Source: an uncultured SAR86 cluster bacterium
GTDB lineage: Bacteria; Pseudomonadota; Gammaproteobacteria; Magnimaribacterales; D2472
Direction of reading: 5' to 3'
Assembly (NCBI GenBank): GCA_943789005.1
Contig: CALSSL010000001.1
Location: 442,511 to 506,510 of the forward strand
DNA: 64,000 bases
The position numbers and the translations under genes are program-made. Positions 27,434-37,024 of the stretch are shown here, one piece after another; the first letter of the stretch is position 1, and each line of letters opens with the position of its first letter. The notes beneath the pieces are model-generated. The model saw nothing but the letters and a program-made list of their open reading frames with translations, did no database searches and had not been told where the DNA came from.

Positions 27434-28927
27434 GTGGACTTCCACAACCGATTAAATAATCTTAAACAACAATCTTTCTTTACTAAACTTGTTATTGAAA
27501 GAGGTGTTGAAAAAGAATCTCTTAGAGTTAATAAACAAGGATTTATTTCTGATGAAAAGCATCCAGAGGGCCTGGGATCATCTTTTACAAACCCCTCTAT
27601 AACAACTGACTTTGCTGAAGCCTTAATTGAAATCGTTACTCCTGTTTATACAGATTTAGATTTACTTTATAAAAAGCTTGAATCTCTTCATGTATTTATA
27701 AATAAAAACTTGGAGAATGGCGAAACTCTTTGGCCATACTCAATGCCTCCTAGAATAAAAAATGAATCTGGGATAAATATTGCAACCTATGGCAAAACTA
27801 ACATTGGCCAATTAAAGTATATTTATAGAAAAGGTCTCGCAATAAGATATGGTAAAGCAATGCAATGTGTTTCAGGCATTCATTATAATTTCTCATTATC
27901 TAATGAGTCTTTAAAAAATCTTTTGGGCACATCCATACAAGAAGACAAAGATAAGGCTTACCTTGGTTTAATAAGAAACTTTAAAAGACTTTTTTGGTTT
28001 GTTTTGCTTGAGTTTGGCAACTCTGCAGTGGTTGATAAAACTTTTGTATCTGCAAGACAAAATGATTTAGATGAATTAAATACTACAGATCTATTCAAGA
28101 AAAATGCTACATCATTAAGAATGAGTGATGTTGGATATCAAAGCAAAGCCCAAAAAAATCTAGATTTTAAATATAATGATTTAGCCTCCTTTTTAGATGA
28201 ACTGAAAATGGGTATTATAAAACCCTATTCTGAGTTTCAAGAGCTTGGTTTGCTCGATAAAAATGGTGAGTATCAGCAGATATCTGATGGAATACTGCAA
28301 ATTGAAAATGAACTTTACGATTGTATTCGACCAAAGCGTGCAGGCAAAAGCGGCATAAGACCATATCAACTCTTAAAAGAGCAAGGCATTCAGTATGTTG
28401 AAGTTAGAGGAATTGATTTAAATCCAGATTGTCTTCTAGGAATTACAAAAGATCAAATAAGAATATTAGACTTGCTGTTAATTTATTGCCTCGTAAATGC
28501 AAGTCCTGATATGACTGATGATGAAAAATCAATTATTGAAAAAAACGACATAACAACCATTAAATTTGGCAGAGAAGGCTCATCAAAGATTAGCTATCAA
28601 AATTCTGAGGTGCCCATTAATCAAGCTAGAGATCATTTAGTTGGTGATTTAATTTTGCTTGCAAATGAAATGAGTGATGCGCGTTATGTTGAAGCGATTG
28701 ATTCTCTTAAAATTAAAAAGAATACTTTTAATAAAGACAGGTCATTTCATGAAACTGGACTAGAGCATGCAAAAAATAACTCAATAAAATTAAATTCTCT
28801 TTCTAATATTGACTTAGATTTGTGCGAAAAAGAGGCTAGTGATTCTTTAATAGAGTTTGATAGAATGAATAAAGATACCGAAATAGGTTTTAAAGAATTT
28901 ATAAATTCTTACAACGCAAAAATATAA
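27434..28927 (+). CDS. gshA: Glutamate-cysteine ligase
   Basis: First step of glutathione synthesis, joining glutamate gamma-carboxyl to cysteine with ATP. 497 residues, proteobacterial type 1 family. Visible: RGVEKESLRV (Glu and Arg of the active site), TDFAEALIEIVTP, GIHYNFSLS and YVEVRGIDLNPD. The start is GTG at 27434, giving MDFHNRLNNL, 8 nt after the pckA stop, so co-transcription with pckA is likely. Confidence 0.94.
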   Translation: MDFHNRLNNLKQQSFFTKLVIERGVEKESLRVNKQGFISDEKHPEGLGSSFTNPSITTDFAEALIEIVTPVYTDLDLLYKKLESLHVFINKNLENGETLWPYSMPPRIKNESGINIATYGKTNIGQLKYIYRKGLAIRYGKAMQCVSGIHYNFSLSNESLKNLLGTSIQEDKDKAYLGLIRNFKRLFWFVLLEFGNSAVVDKTFVSARQNDLDELNTTDLFKKNATSLRMSDVGYQSKAQKNLDFKYNDLASFLDELKMGIIKPYSEFQELGLLDKNGEYQQISDGILQIENELYDCIRPKRAGKSGIRPYQLLKEQGIQYVEVRGIDLNPDCLLGITKDQIRILDLLLIYCLVNASPDMTDDEKSIIEKNDITTIKFGREGSSKISYQNSEVPINQARDHLVGDLILLANEMSDARYVEAIDSLKIKKNTFNKDRSFHETGLEHAKNNSIKLNSLSNIDLDLCEKEASDSLIEFDRMNKDTEIGFKEFINSYNAKI

Positions 28928-28940
28928 ATAGGGATATAAA

Positions 28941-29945
28941 ATGAAAGCATTACAATGTACTGAGCTAGGTGGACCAGAAAAACTTGTAGTTTCCGAGGTT
29001 CCAGATCCAATAATTGCTGCTGAGCATGTAATCATTGAAGTTAAGTCAGCTAGTGTTAATTTCCCAGATGTTTTGATGATTCAGGGACTATACCAATTTC
29101 AGCCGCCCCTTCCTTTTACACCCGGTGGAGAATCGGCTGGGATTATTACAGAAATTGGAGAGGGAGTAGAGAATTTTAAAGTTGGAGATAAGGTTTTTGC
29201 TGCAACTGGTATTGGTGGAATTTCAGAGAAAATATTAGCCCATCAGTCTTCGATAAGGCTTATTCCAAAAGAAATGGACTTTGAAATTGCTGCTGCCTTA
29301 TCTGTGACTTATGGAACATCGATTTATGCATTAAAACAAAGAGCCAATATCCAACCTGGAGAGACGTTATTGGTTTTAGGTGCGTCTGGAGGGGTTGGAC
29401 TTGCAACTGTTCAGCTGGGTAAAGCTATGGGAGCGAAAGTAATAGCTGCTGCTTCAACTCAAGAAAAAGTTGATCTATGTCTAGCAAATGGTGCCGACGA
29501 AGGATTTGTATACCCATCTGAAAATTTGGATAGAGACCAACAGAAAGAGTTATCAAATAAAATCAAAGAACTTACAGGAGGCATGGGGCCTAATGTGATC
29601 TATGATCCAGTTGGCGGCACTTACGCAGAGCCGTGTTTAAGATCTATAGCTTGGGAAGGAAGATACCTTGTTATTGGATTTGCTGCAGGTGCAGATCAAA
29701 TTCCTAAAATGCCCTTAAATTTAACTTTACTCAAGGGCTGTCAAATTATTGGAGTTTTTTGGGGAGCTTGGACTGGACTCTTCCCCGAAGAGAACCAAAA
29801 GAATTTTGATGAATTATTTGAAATGCATAAGGCTGGCAAAATTAATCCTACACCTTCAGATAAATTTACTCTGGAGACTTCTGCAGAGGCAATTGCTCAT
29901 CTAAAAGATAGAAAAGCAAAAGGTAAAGTTGTAATCAATTTTTAA
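28941..29945 (+). CDS. Quinone oxidoreductase-like MDR family protein
   Basis: Zinc-free medium-chain dehydrogenase/reductase of the NADPH:quinone reductase type, 334 residues. The GroES-like N-terminal domain has SVNFPDVLMIQGLYQ and PFTPGGESAGII. The Rossmann domain has VLGASGGVGLATVQLGKAMGAKV. Zinc-ligand cysteines are absent. Many members reduce enones or acrylyl-type acyl-CoAs, so the quinone role is only a family label. It lies 13 nt after gshA, with AGGGATAT before the ATG. Confidence 0.88.
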   Translation: MKALQCTELGGPEKLVVSEVPDPIIAAEHVIIEVKSASVNFPDVLMIQGLYQFQPPLPFTPGGESAGIITEIGEGVENFKVGDKVFAATGIGGISEKILAHQSSIRLIPKEMDFEIAAALSVTYGTSIYALKQRANIQPGETLLVLGASGGVGLATVQLGKAMGAKVIAAASTQEKVDLCLANGADEGFVYPSENLDRDQQKELSNKIKELTGGMGPNVIYDPVGGTYAEPCLRSIAWEGRYLVIGFAAGADQIPKMPLNLTLLKGCQIIGVFWGAWTGLFPEENQKNFDELFEMHKAGKINPTPSDKFTLETSAEAIAHLKDRKAKGKVVINF

Positions 29946-29968
29946 GCTGTGAGCTAAAACGTAAATAG

Positions 29969-30607
29969 TTAATTTGTAACAGATTGATAGGTTAAAGATA
30001 GCCTCGAAATATCAAAGGGTGGCCTAAAGATTCCAGCAAATTCTCCATCTGGGTTTAATAAAATAATATTATTTACATGATTATCCAGATGGGAATGGTC
30101 CATATTATTAGAATGACTAGGCATTACATTATTTACAGAAAGCTGAGTTGCTAGACTTAAAAGCATGGGCCTAGCATTGCTTACGCCCAGAAACTCTCCA
30201 TCAAAACCTTTTGCATAATTATCTATTATCTCGGGAGTATCTCTTTCGGGATCGATTGATACAAGAACCCATTGCTTATTATCTAATTTATAGTCTTTAT
30301 CTCTTAAAACTTTTATAAGTTTTGAAAGTTGATACATTGTTGTTGGGCACTCATCGGGACATTTAGTAAAACCAAAATACATAAGCGTCCATTTTCCTAT
30401 TAAATCCGACTTGGTAAAACTTTTCCCCTGAGCAGAGAAAAATTCAAAATCTGAGATTTCCTTAGGTTTCTGGAATAAAAATAAGCCATTTATAAGCAAT
30501 TCATCATTAGATAGTGTTCTTGGCGTAGTTAATTTGTTTATAAACAAGCCTAAGATTGTGATCATAAAAATAATGATTATGATTAAATTTTTACTTACTG
30601 CTTTCAT
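29969..30607 (-). CDS. SCO1/SenC copper chaperone
   Basis: Thioredoxin-fold, membrane-anchored copper donor for the CuA site of cytochrome oxidase. 212 residues. One N-terminal membrane helix (NLIIIIIFMITILGLFI), then the copper motif CPDECP in GFTKCPDECPTTMYQLSKL. The distal copper-binding His is likely that of LDNHVNNIILL. It is last in the minus-strand cox cluster and overlaps ctaB by one base. Confidence 0.93.
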   Translation of the reverse strand: MKAVSKNLIIIIIFMITILGLFINKLTTPRTLSNDELLINGLFLFQKPKEISDFEFFSAQGKSFTKSDLIGKWTLMYFGFTKCPDECPTTMYQLSKLIKVLRDKDYKLDNKQWVLVSIDPERDTPEIIDNYAKGFDGEFLGVSNARPMLLSLATQLSVNNVMPSHSNNMDHSHLDNHVNNIILLNPDGEFAGIFRPPFDISRLSLTYQSVTN

Positions 30608-31476
30608 TAAATTAAGTAATGATCTAATAGCAATGCTATAAAGATTAAGAAAATATAATAGATTGAAAAGTTAAAAGTCTTCATTGCAATAGCGTCATCG
30701 TCACTTAAATATAATTTTATAGAGTAATACATGAATATAGAGCTTAATATTATTGCTGAAATTAAATATACAAATCCTGACATTAAAACTATATAAGGCA
30801 AAACACTCACTATAAAAAGAATGATGGTATACAAAACAATTTGTAGCTTGGTGAAAGCTACTCCATGTGTTACTGGAAGCATTGGAATTGACTCTTTTGC
30901 ATATTCATCTTTTCTGTAAATTGCTAAAGCCCAAAAATGTGGAGGGGTCCAGACAAAGATAATTAATACCAGCAAGAGCGCATATGGATCAACTGTGTTT
31001 GAAATTGCAGCCCAGCCCAAAAGAGGTGGAGCCGCTCCAGCTAAACCACCAATTACAATATTCTGTGGTGTGGCTCTTTTTAAATAGACCGTATAAACAA
31101 ATGCATACCCAATTAAAGAAGCTAAAGTTAAAACCATTGTTAAAGTATTTATATAAAAATATAAAATTAAAGCCCCAATAACCCCAATAACAAATGCAAA
31201 AGAAGAGGCATGAAAAGCACTTAATTCACCCTGTGGCAGAGGCCTTTGATCAGTTCTTGTCATTGCAGCATCTGCATTTCTATCAATAACTTGATTTATG
31301 GCAGCGGCTGATCCAGAACATAAGGCGATGCCAAGCAAAGCAACCATAATAGTTAAAATTGAGCTCACAGAATCCTCAGCTAAAAGCATACCAACCAGAG
31401 CACATATCAACATCATATAAACTACATTGGGTTTACACAGCAAATAATAGCTTCTTAGAAGTTTCATTTTTTCCAA
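30607..31476 (-). CDS. ctaB: Protohaem IX farnesyltransferase (haem O synthase)
   Basis: UbiA-family prenyltransferase converting haem B to haem O, on the way to haem A. 289 residues with about nine membrane helices. The first Asp-rich motif NQVIDRNADAAMTRTDQRPLP is diagnostic; YAFVYTVYLKR and WTPPHFWALAIYRKDEY (second motif) follow. It works with the neighbouring CtaA, and overlaps ctaA by 13 nt. Confidence 0.95.
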   Translation of the reverse strand: MEKMKLLRSYYLLCKPNVVYMMLICALVGMLLAEDSVSSILTIMVALLGIALCSGSAAAINQVIDRNADAAMTRTDQRPLPQGELSAFHASSFAFVIGVIGALILYFYINTLTMVLTLASLIGYAFVYTVYLKRATPQNIVIGGLAGAAPPLLGWAAISNTVDPYALLLVLIIFVWTPPHFWALAIYRKDEYAKESIPMLPVTHGVAFTKLQIVLYTIILFIVSVLPYIVLMSGFVYLISAIILSSIFMYYSIKLYLSDDDAIAMKTFNFSIYYIFLIFIALLLDHYLI

Positions 31477-32438
31477 GCTAAATAGTTAATTAAAAATACT
31501 GTGAGGAGCAGGAGTGCTGCCACTAAATTATGAGCTATTGCTACATAAAGAGGCAGTACATAGACAACATTAATAATGCCAAGACTTATTTGTGTTAGAA
31601 GTAAAATCCCAAGCGAAGAAGCTAGAGGTGCTGCATTTGAAAACCACAGTTTAGACATAAGAATTAAAAAAACTAAAGTTACAAGTAATGCAGAAACTCT
31701 ATGAGAGTAGTGAACTGCAACTCTTGATGGATTGTCTAAGAGACCGTATAAATAATTTGGTCCTACCTCTTGATTTAAGTTAAAACCATTTTTAAAGTCC
31801 ATGTCTGGGAGATAACTTCCTTGGCATGTAGGAAAATCAGCACATGCCAGAGATGCATAATTTGTACTAGTCCATACACCCAGAAAAATTTGAATAATTA
31901 AAACAAACAATGCTACTCCTGCTATTGTTTTTAAATTTGGTATGGTCATCTTGTTTAAGATTTGAAAATTGCCAGCTTTTAAGAAAATTAAAAAGAAAAG
32001 AGTAAGAGTGGTAAAGCCCCCAAACAAATGACCTGTAACTATAATTGGTAAAAGCTTTAAGCTAACTGTTAGATAGCCAAAAAGTCCTTGGCAGCATATA
32101 AATATAAGAAGTCCAATTGTCCATGCTCTAATATTTTTATTTTCACTTTGCTTAAATGAAAAATATACTAAAACTATTGCCAACAAGCCTAATGCAGCTG
32201 CAAAGTACCTATGAACAACTTCTGGAATTGCTTTATTAATATCATATGGGAACATAGGAAACCTGCTCTCAGCTAAAGCAATCTCTGCTTCATTGGTTGG
32301 GAAAACAATAAAACCATAACAGCCTGGCCAATCAGGACAACCCAAACCAGCATCAACAAGCCTTGTCCATGCGCCAAGAGCTATAACTACAAATGCTAAA
32401 CATATTCCAAAAAAAGATAAATTTTTTATATCATTCAT
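31464..32438 (-). CDS. ctaA: Haem A synthase CtaA/COX15
   Basis: Oxidises haem O to haem A. 324 residues, about eight membrane helices in two four-helix halves. Visible: GAWTRLVDAGLGCPDWPGCYG with its Cys pair, GVWTSTNYASLACADFPTCQG with the equivalent pair in the second half, and paired haem-binding histidines (PEVVHRYFAA, VAVHYSHRVSA). It supplies haem A to CoxA encoded upstream. Confidence 0.95.
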   Translation of the reverse strand: MNDIKNLSFFGICLAFVVIALGAWTRLVDAGLGCPDWPGCYGFIVFPTNEAEIALAESRFPMFPYDINKAIPEVVHRYFAAALGLLAIVLVYFSFKQSENKNIRAWTIGLLIFICCQGLFGYLTVSLKLLPIIVTGHLFGGFTTLTLFFLIFLKAGNFQILNKMTIPNLKTIAGVALFVLIIQIFLGVWTSTNYASLACADFPTCQGSYLPDMDFKNGFNLNQEVGPNYLYGLLDNPSRVAVHYSHRVSALLVTLVFLILMSKLWFSNAAPLASSLGILLLTQISLGIINVVYVLPLYVAIAHNLVAALLLLTVFLINYLAWKK

Positions 32439-32986
32439 TAAATTAACACCTTCAGATCTTTTAATATTTTTTTAGGGTCGGTTCCAGGATCAAAATACAT
32501 CACCGCCCTTCCATACGGATCAATTATAAATATAGGATTTTCTTGAAACATATCTATTGAAGAATTTTTTTGAAGCACATTGATAAGAACTCCATTTTTA
32601 TCATTTACTAACTCTGTTCTTGGATATTCAGCTATAAGATTATCGATATCATTTTTAATAAGCTGATTTGAAAAGAATGCCACTCTCTTAGCTCTAAATA
32701 TGTCTCTATTTAAGGCTACATTTAATTGTCTCATGAGATACAAAGATTTGTCTGCCTTGACTGGATCGGTTATGTATACTCCCATGACCCATTTACCATC
32801 TTCAAAGTCTATTAATTTATTATCTTCTGAGGTATTGAATTGATCAAAATTAAAATAGCTTTTAAAAAATATGCCATTATTCTTTGTTCCCTCAGGTGAA
32901 AAGCCCAAAGAGAAATAAAGAGAAGAAAAAGTCACAACCAATATAGGTGTTAATAATAATATTGCTAAAAAAACTTTATTTTTCAT
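32438..32986 (-). CDS. Conserved cox-cluster membrane-anchored protein, function unknown
   Basis: About 182 residues. The start at 32986 gives MKNKVFLAILLLTPILVVTF, a single N-terminal membrane helix; a longer frame reaches 33061 but runs inside SURF1. The rest looks like a periplasmic alpha/beta domain: KWVMGVYITDP, MRQLNVALNRD, then PIFIIDPYGRAVMYF near the end. This resembles a thioredoxin/SCO fold without the Cys pair. Pseudomonads carry an uncharacterised gene at the same place, between SURF1 and ctaA, so an oxidase-assembly role is inferred. Confidence 0.75.
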   Translation of the reverse strand: MKNKVFLAILLLTPILVVTFSSLYFSLGFSPEGTKNNGIFFKSYFNFDQFNTSEDNKLIDFEDGKWVMGVYITDPVKADKSLYLMRQLNVALNRDIFRAKRVAFFSNQLIKNDIDNLIAEYPRTELVNDKNGVLINVLQKNSSIDMFQENPIFIIDPYGRAVMYFDPGTDPKKILKDLKVLI

Positions 32987-33677
32987 TTTTTCTATACCCC
33001 AACCAGATAAACATAAAACATAAAACAAGAAACATTGTGAACCATTGTGCTGAATATCCATAATGTTTTGCTGGCATCATATTTGTTGGAATAATCTTTA
33101 GATATTCAAGACTGTTCTTTAGTATTGGATCTGCTACCAGAATAAATGATGCTAAAGGATCATTATATTCTTTACTAATAATTTTGAGGCTTTTAGTTTG
33201 AGATACTTTCGGCCAATCATCTGACACTAAAATATCTGATAACACAAAACCCAGCTCTGGATCTTCAAGCGTTCCAAAAACTTTTTCTTTAATATTATTT
33301 ATTTCAATATTCGGAAGGGTCTGTCGAGATGCTTCTCTTGATATCCAGCCCCTGTCAACCAAAATAAAAATATCTGAATTATCTATCTTGAGGGGGGTCA
33401 GAACTTTATATCCAGCAACGCCCCTGTTAATAACATTATCAACTAATATTTGTCTTGAGTTATCCCAAGTACCATTTATAAAAACTTTATCCCATTTTTT
33501 TGAATCTTCAGAAAAAGCGGATGCGTCTTTCTTTAAATTATTTTCAAACTCTGAAATGATATTTGCTTTTGCTTGCCCTCTTTCAATCTGCCATAAGCCT
33601 AAAGCAAAAAATACAGATGCAAAAATAATGAAAAAGATTGTAATGCTCTTTCCTGGGTTAAATTTCTGTGATTTCAT
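32976..33677 (-). CDS. SURF1 family cytochrome oxidase assembly protein
   Basis: Inner-membrane SURF1-type factor that delivers haem A to CoxA. 233 residues with membrane helices at both ends (SITIFFIIFASVFFALGLW and the final WFTMFLVLCFMFIWLGYR). Conserved segments: GLWQIERGQAK, NRGVAGYKVLTPL, VDRGWI and HYGYSAQW. The gene ends 11 nt inside the next gene. Confidence 0.93.
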   Translation of the reverse strand: MKSQKFNPGKSITIFFIIFASVFFALGLWQIERGQAKANIISEFENNLKKDASAFSEDSKKWDKVFINGTWDNSRQILVDNVINRGVAGYKVLTPLKIDNSDIFILVDRGWISREASRQTLPNIEINNIKEKVFGTLEDPELGFVLSDILVSDDWPKVSQTKSLKIISKEYNDPLASFILVADPILKNSLEYLKIIPTNMMPAKHYGYSAQWFTMFLVLCFMFIWLGYRKNEK

Positions 33678-33710
33678 ATCTAAAATTTGTATTTGCTTTA
33701 AAATAACTTA

Positions 33711-33929
33711 ATGATAAAAACTCTAATCTATATCGATGTATTCTTAATAATGGTATCACTTGCTAGCGGTCTTTACTTTTTAATAGTTGATCAAGGTAAA
33801 ACTGATAGTAAGAGAACAGTTTATAGTCTTGGTTTTAGAGTTACCCTTGCTGTCATACTTGTAATACTTGTAACCATTGGCTTAATCACTGGTGAGCTAG
33901 GAAATAGTGTCCCCTGGGAAGGTTCTTAG
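33711..33929 (+). CDS. DUF2909 twin-transmembrane protein
   Basis: 72-residue protein with two membrane helices (about residues 4-25 and 45-62) separated by DQGKTDSKRTVYSLGFRV, matching the DUF2909 pattern of a small twin-helix protein beside cytochrome oxidase genes. It lies on the opposite strand between coxC and SURF1. The stop codon directly abuts the coxC stop (33929|33930). Role unknown; an oxidase accessory is inferred from context. Confidence 0.82.
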   Translation: MIKTLIYIDVFLIMVSLASGLYFLIVDQGKTDSKRTVYSLGFRVTLAVILVILVTIGLITGELGNSVPWEGS

Positions 33930-34844
33930 TTACAGTATATATACGAACAAGAACAACATTACCCAAACCACATCAACAAAGTGCCAATACCATGAGGCAG
34001 CTTCAAAACCAAAATGGTCATGATCTTCAAAGTGACCTGCAAAAACTGATCTGGCTAACATTACTGCCAACATAATTCCACCCATCATTACGTGAAAACC
34101 ATGGAAACCGGTTAGCATAAAGAATGTTGAGCCGTAAATACCTGAATTAAGTGTTAAGCCGTAATGCGCGTATGCTTCGTAATACTCAGCAGCCTGCAAT
34201 CCTACAAAGATTAAAGCCAGGCCAACAGTAATACCAAGAAACCTATTAAATTTCTTTCTATTGCCATTTTTTAAACCAACATGAGCAAAATGAACTGTAA
34301 CGCTTGAGCTTAATAAAACTATAGTGTTCCACAAAGGAAGCCATTCTAAAGCATGTCCCCAGCCTGGCCATGCCATGCTTTTTTCAGCAAGCACATATTC
34401 AGCTCCTTTATCAGGAGTTGTGATAAGAGGCCATGCGGATTCAAAACCATCCCACAAATCAAGAGCAGCAACTCCAACACCATTTTCACCCTCTCCGCCA
34501 AGCCAAGGCACTGCAAAATTTCTTACATAGAATAAAGCGCCAAAAAAAGCAGCAAAGAACATAACTTCAGAGAAGATAAACCAAGCCATTCCATAAACAT
34601 ACGATGTTTTTAATTGATTACTATCAAGACCTGCTAAATGTTCCTTTATGACTTGTCTGAACCAGAAAAATAAAGTTGTAAATAAAGAGGCAAAACCAGC
34701 ATATAAAATATAAACAGAATTGCTATCTGCATCGCCGAGGCTATTGATGGTGCTGCTAGCTCCCATTACTAATAAAAACAAAGAGAAAGCCATAAAAATT
34801 GGGAATCTACTTTGGTCTGGTACGTAATAGTTTTGTGTACTCAT
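33930..34844 (-). CDS. coxC: Cytochrome c oxidase subunit III
   Basis: Seven-helix subunit III of the aa3-type oxidase, 304 residues. Visible: FSEVMFFAAFFGALFYVRN, the Glu-containing QAAEYYEAYAHYG, FFMLTGFHGFHVMMGGIML, and the ending WYWHFVDVVWVMLFLFVYIL. It is in the order coxB-coxA-ctaG-coxC, three nt after ctaG. Confidence 0.97.
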   Translation of the reverse strand: MSTQNYYVPDQSRFPIFMAFSLFLLVMGASSTINSLGDADSNSVYILYAGFASLFTTLFFWFRQVIKEHLAGLDSNQLKTSYVYGMAWFIFSEVMFFAAFFGALFYVRNFAVPWLGGEGENGVGVAALDLWDGFESAWPLITTPDKGAEYVLAEKSMAWPGWGHALEWLPLWNTIVLLSSSVTVHFAHVGLKNGNRKKFNRFLGITVGLALIFVGLQAAEYYEAYAHYGLTLNSGIYGSTFFMLTGFHGFHVMMGGIMLAVMLARSVFAGHFEDHDHFGFEAASWYWHFVDVVWVMLFLFVYIL

Positions 34845-34847
34845 CTT

Positions 34848-35420
34848 TTAATGCTCCATTTCGTGATGGTCTTTATGATCATGATGAGCAAGAGCCTCAT
34901 CATCATATTCAGTAATATCAAAAATTGTATAAGAAAGAATAATGTTTTCAATAGCTTCAGGTAACTCGTTTGATACTAGAAGTTTTACTGGCAATAGCGC
35001 CTCTTCGCCTGGCGCTAATTCTTGTTGTTCAAAGCAAAAACATTCTAACTTTTTTAAGTGAGCCGCTGCATTTGATGGAGCTACGCTCGGAACAGCCTGA
35101 GCTGTCATTTTTTTATCTGTAGTGTTCTTTACATAAAAAGTTGCGGTGTAATATTTACCTGTTGAAATTGTCATAACTTTTTCAGAGGGCTCAAAAGTCC
35201 ATGGCATGTTCTCGTTGTTTGTTGAAATAAACTGTAAGCCAAGAGGTCTGCCTTCTTCTATTACAAGCTTGTCAGCATTTTCTGATTGAAATACTTTTCC
35301 ATTAATTCCAGTTACTTCACAAAAAACATCATATAAAGGCACAAGCGCAAACCCAAAAGCAAACATTAATGGCACTGCAATTACGAGTCGCCTTAAGGTT
35401 TTTTTAGCCTCAGAATTCAT
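34848..35420 (-). CDS. ctaG: Cytochrome c oxidase assembly protein CtaG/COX11
   Basis: Membrane-anchored copper chaperone that inserts CuB into subunit I. 190 residues. N-terminal membrane helix, then ALVPLYDVFCEVTGINGK with a conserved Cys. The copper-binding CFCF motif is in LECFCFEQQEL. The tail is rich in His and Asp (HHDHKDHHEMEH), which may also hold metal. One-base overlap with coxA upstream. Confidence 0.95.
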   Translation of the reverse strand: MNSEAKKTLRRLVIAVPLMFAFGFALVPLYDVFCEVTGINGKVFQSENADKLVIEEGRPLGLQFISTNNENMPWTFEPSEKVMTISTGKYYTATFYVKNTTDKKMTAQAVPSVAPSNAAAHLKKLECFCFEQQELAPGEEALLPVKLLVSNELPEAIENIILSYTIFDITEYDDEALAHHDHKDHHEMEH

Positions 35421-37003
35421 TAATCAACCTTTGGAGGGGTTGTAAATGTATGATAAGGAGCCGGCGATGCTACCGTCCACTCTAATCCTCTGGCACCTTC
35501 CCAAACTTGATCTGTTGCTTTTTTACCACCCATTACTGTTTTGACAACAATAAATAGGAATAGTATTTGAGACACTCCAAATAAAAAGGCTCCAACTGTA
35601 GATACCATATTCCAATCAGCGAACTGAAGAGCGTAATCTGGATACCTTCTTGGCATGCCAGCTAAGCCAATAAAATGTTGAGGAAAGAAAGTTACATTAA
35701 CTCCAATAAACGAAAGCCAGAAATGAAGTTTTCCTAACCTTTCGTCATACATATTTCCACACCATTTTGGAATCCAGTAGTACACAGCAGCCATAATTGA
35801 AAAAATAGCTCCAGGTACTAATACGTAATGAAAATGGGCAACAACAAAATACGTATCATGATATTGAAAGTCTGCTGGCGTAATTGCAAGCATTAATCCA
35901 GAGAACCCGCCCATGGTAAATAAAACAACAAATGCTATAGCAAATAACATTGGTGTTTCAAAAGTTATTGAACCTTTAAACATTGTAGCGATCCAATTAA
36001 AGACTTTAACACCGGTAGGCACCGCGATTAACATCGTAGCCCACATAAAAAATAACTCAGCAGCAAGAGGTAAACCAACTGTAAACATATGATGTGCCCA
36101 TACTACAAAAGATAGAATGGCAATCGAAAGCATTGCCCAAACCATAGAAGAGTAGCCAAAAAGCTGCTTTCTTGAGAAGGTCTCTATTATATGAGAAACG
36201 ATTCCAAATGCTGGCAGGATCATTATGTATACTTCTGGATGGCCAAAGAACCAAAAAATATGCTGAAATAAAACAGGATCACCGCCACCCGCTGCATTAA
36301 AGAAACTGGTTCCAAAATGAATATCCATAAGCATCATAGTTACAGCTCCTGCGAGAACTGGCATAACAGCAATTAACAAATATGCTGTTATTAACCAAGA
36401 CCATACAAAAAGTGGCATTTTCATCAAAGTCACGCCAGGGGCTCGCATATTCATGATTGTTACAACAACATTAATTGCTCCCATAATTGATGAGGCTCCC
36501 ATTATGTGAACTGAGAATATAAAAAATGTTACGCTGGGCGGAGCATAGGTTGTAGACAGTGGTGCATAAAATGTCCAACCAAAATTAGGTGCCCCACCTT
36601 CCATAAATAAAGAAGATAAAAGAATAAAAAAAGCAAATGGTAGTATCCAAAAACTTAAATTGTTCATTCTAGGCAGGGCCATATCTGGCGCTCCTATCAT
36701 CATTGGAACTAACCAGTTTGCTAAACCAACAAAAGCAGGCATAACTCCACCAAAAATCATTATTAGGCCATGCAGTGTAATCATTTGATTATAGAATTCT
36801 GGTTCTACTATCTGCATGCCTGGCTGAAATAATTCAGCTCTAATTACCATTGCCATTGCTCCTCCTATTAGGAACATTGCAAAACTAAACCAAAGATATA
36901 AAGTTCCTATATCTTTATGGTTTGTTGTGTAAAGCCATCTAGTTAAACCCTTAGCAGGCCCATGATGATGGTCGTCATGATGATTTTCTATTACTGCGCT
37001 CAT
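35420..37003 (-). CDS. coxA: Cytochrome c oxidase subunit I
   Basis: Catalytic subunit, 527 residues, twelve membrane helices, carrying haem a, haem a3 and CuB. Visible: TTNHKDIGTLYLWF near the start, ITLHGLIMIF (low-spin haem His), WFFGHPEVYIMILP (CuB His cross-linked to Tyr), HHMFTVGLP, and TYFVVAHFHYVL (haem ligands). The N-terminus is His-rich (ENHHDDHHHG). Glu in the GHPEVY motif points to an A1-type D-channel oxidase. Confidence 0.98.
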   Translation of the reverse strand: MSAVIENHHDDHHHGPAKGLTRWLYTTNHKDIGTLYLWFSFAMFLIGGAMAMVIRAELFQPGMQIVEPEFYNQMITLHGLIMIFGGVMPAFVGLANWLVPMMIGAPDMALPRMNNLSFWILPFAFFILLSSLFMEGGAPNFGWTFYAPLSTTYAPPSVTFFIFSVHIMGASSIMGAINVVVTIMNMRAPGVTLMKMPLFVWSWLITAYLLIAVMPVLAGAVTMMLMDIHFGTSFFNAAGGGDPVLFQHIFWFFGHPEVYIMILPAFGIVSHIIETFSRKQLFGYSSMVWAMLSIAILSFVVWAHHMFTVGLPLAAELFFMWATMLIAVPTGVKVFNWIATMFKGSITFETPMLFAIAFVVLFTMGGFSGLMLAITPADFQYHDTYFVVAHFHYVLVPGAIFSIMAAVYYWIPKWCGNMYDERLGKLHFWLSFIGVNVTFFPQHFIGLAGMPRRYPDYALQFADWNMVSTVGAFLFGVSQILFLFIVVKTVMGGKKATDQVWEGARGLEWTVASPAPYHTFTTPPKVD

Positions 37004-37024
37004 ATTTTCTTTCTCTCTTTAATA

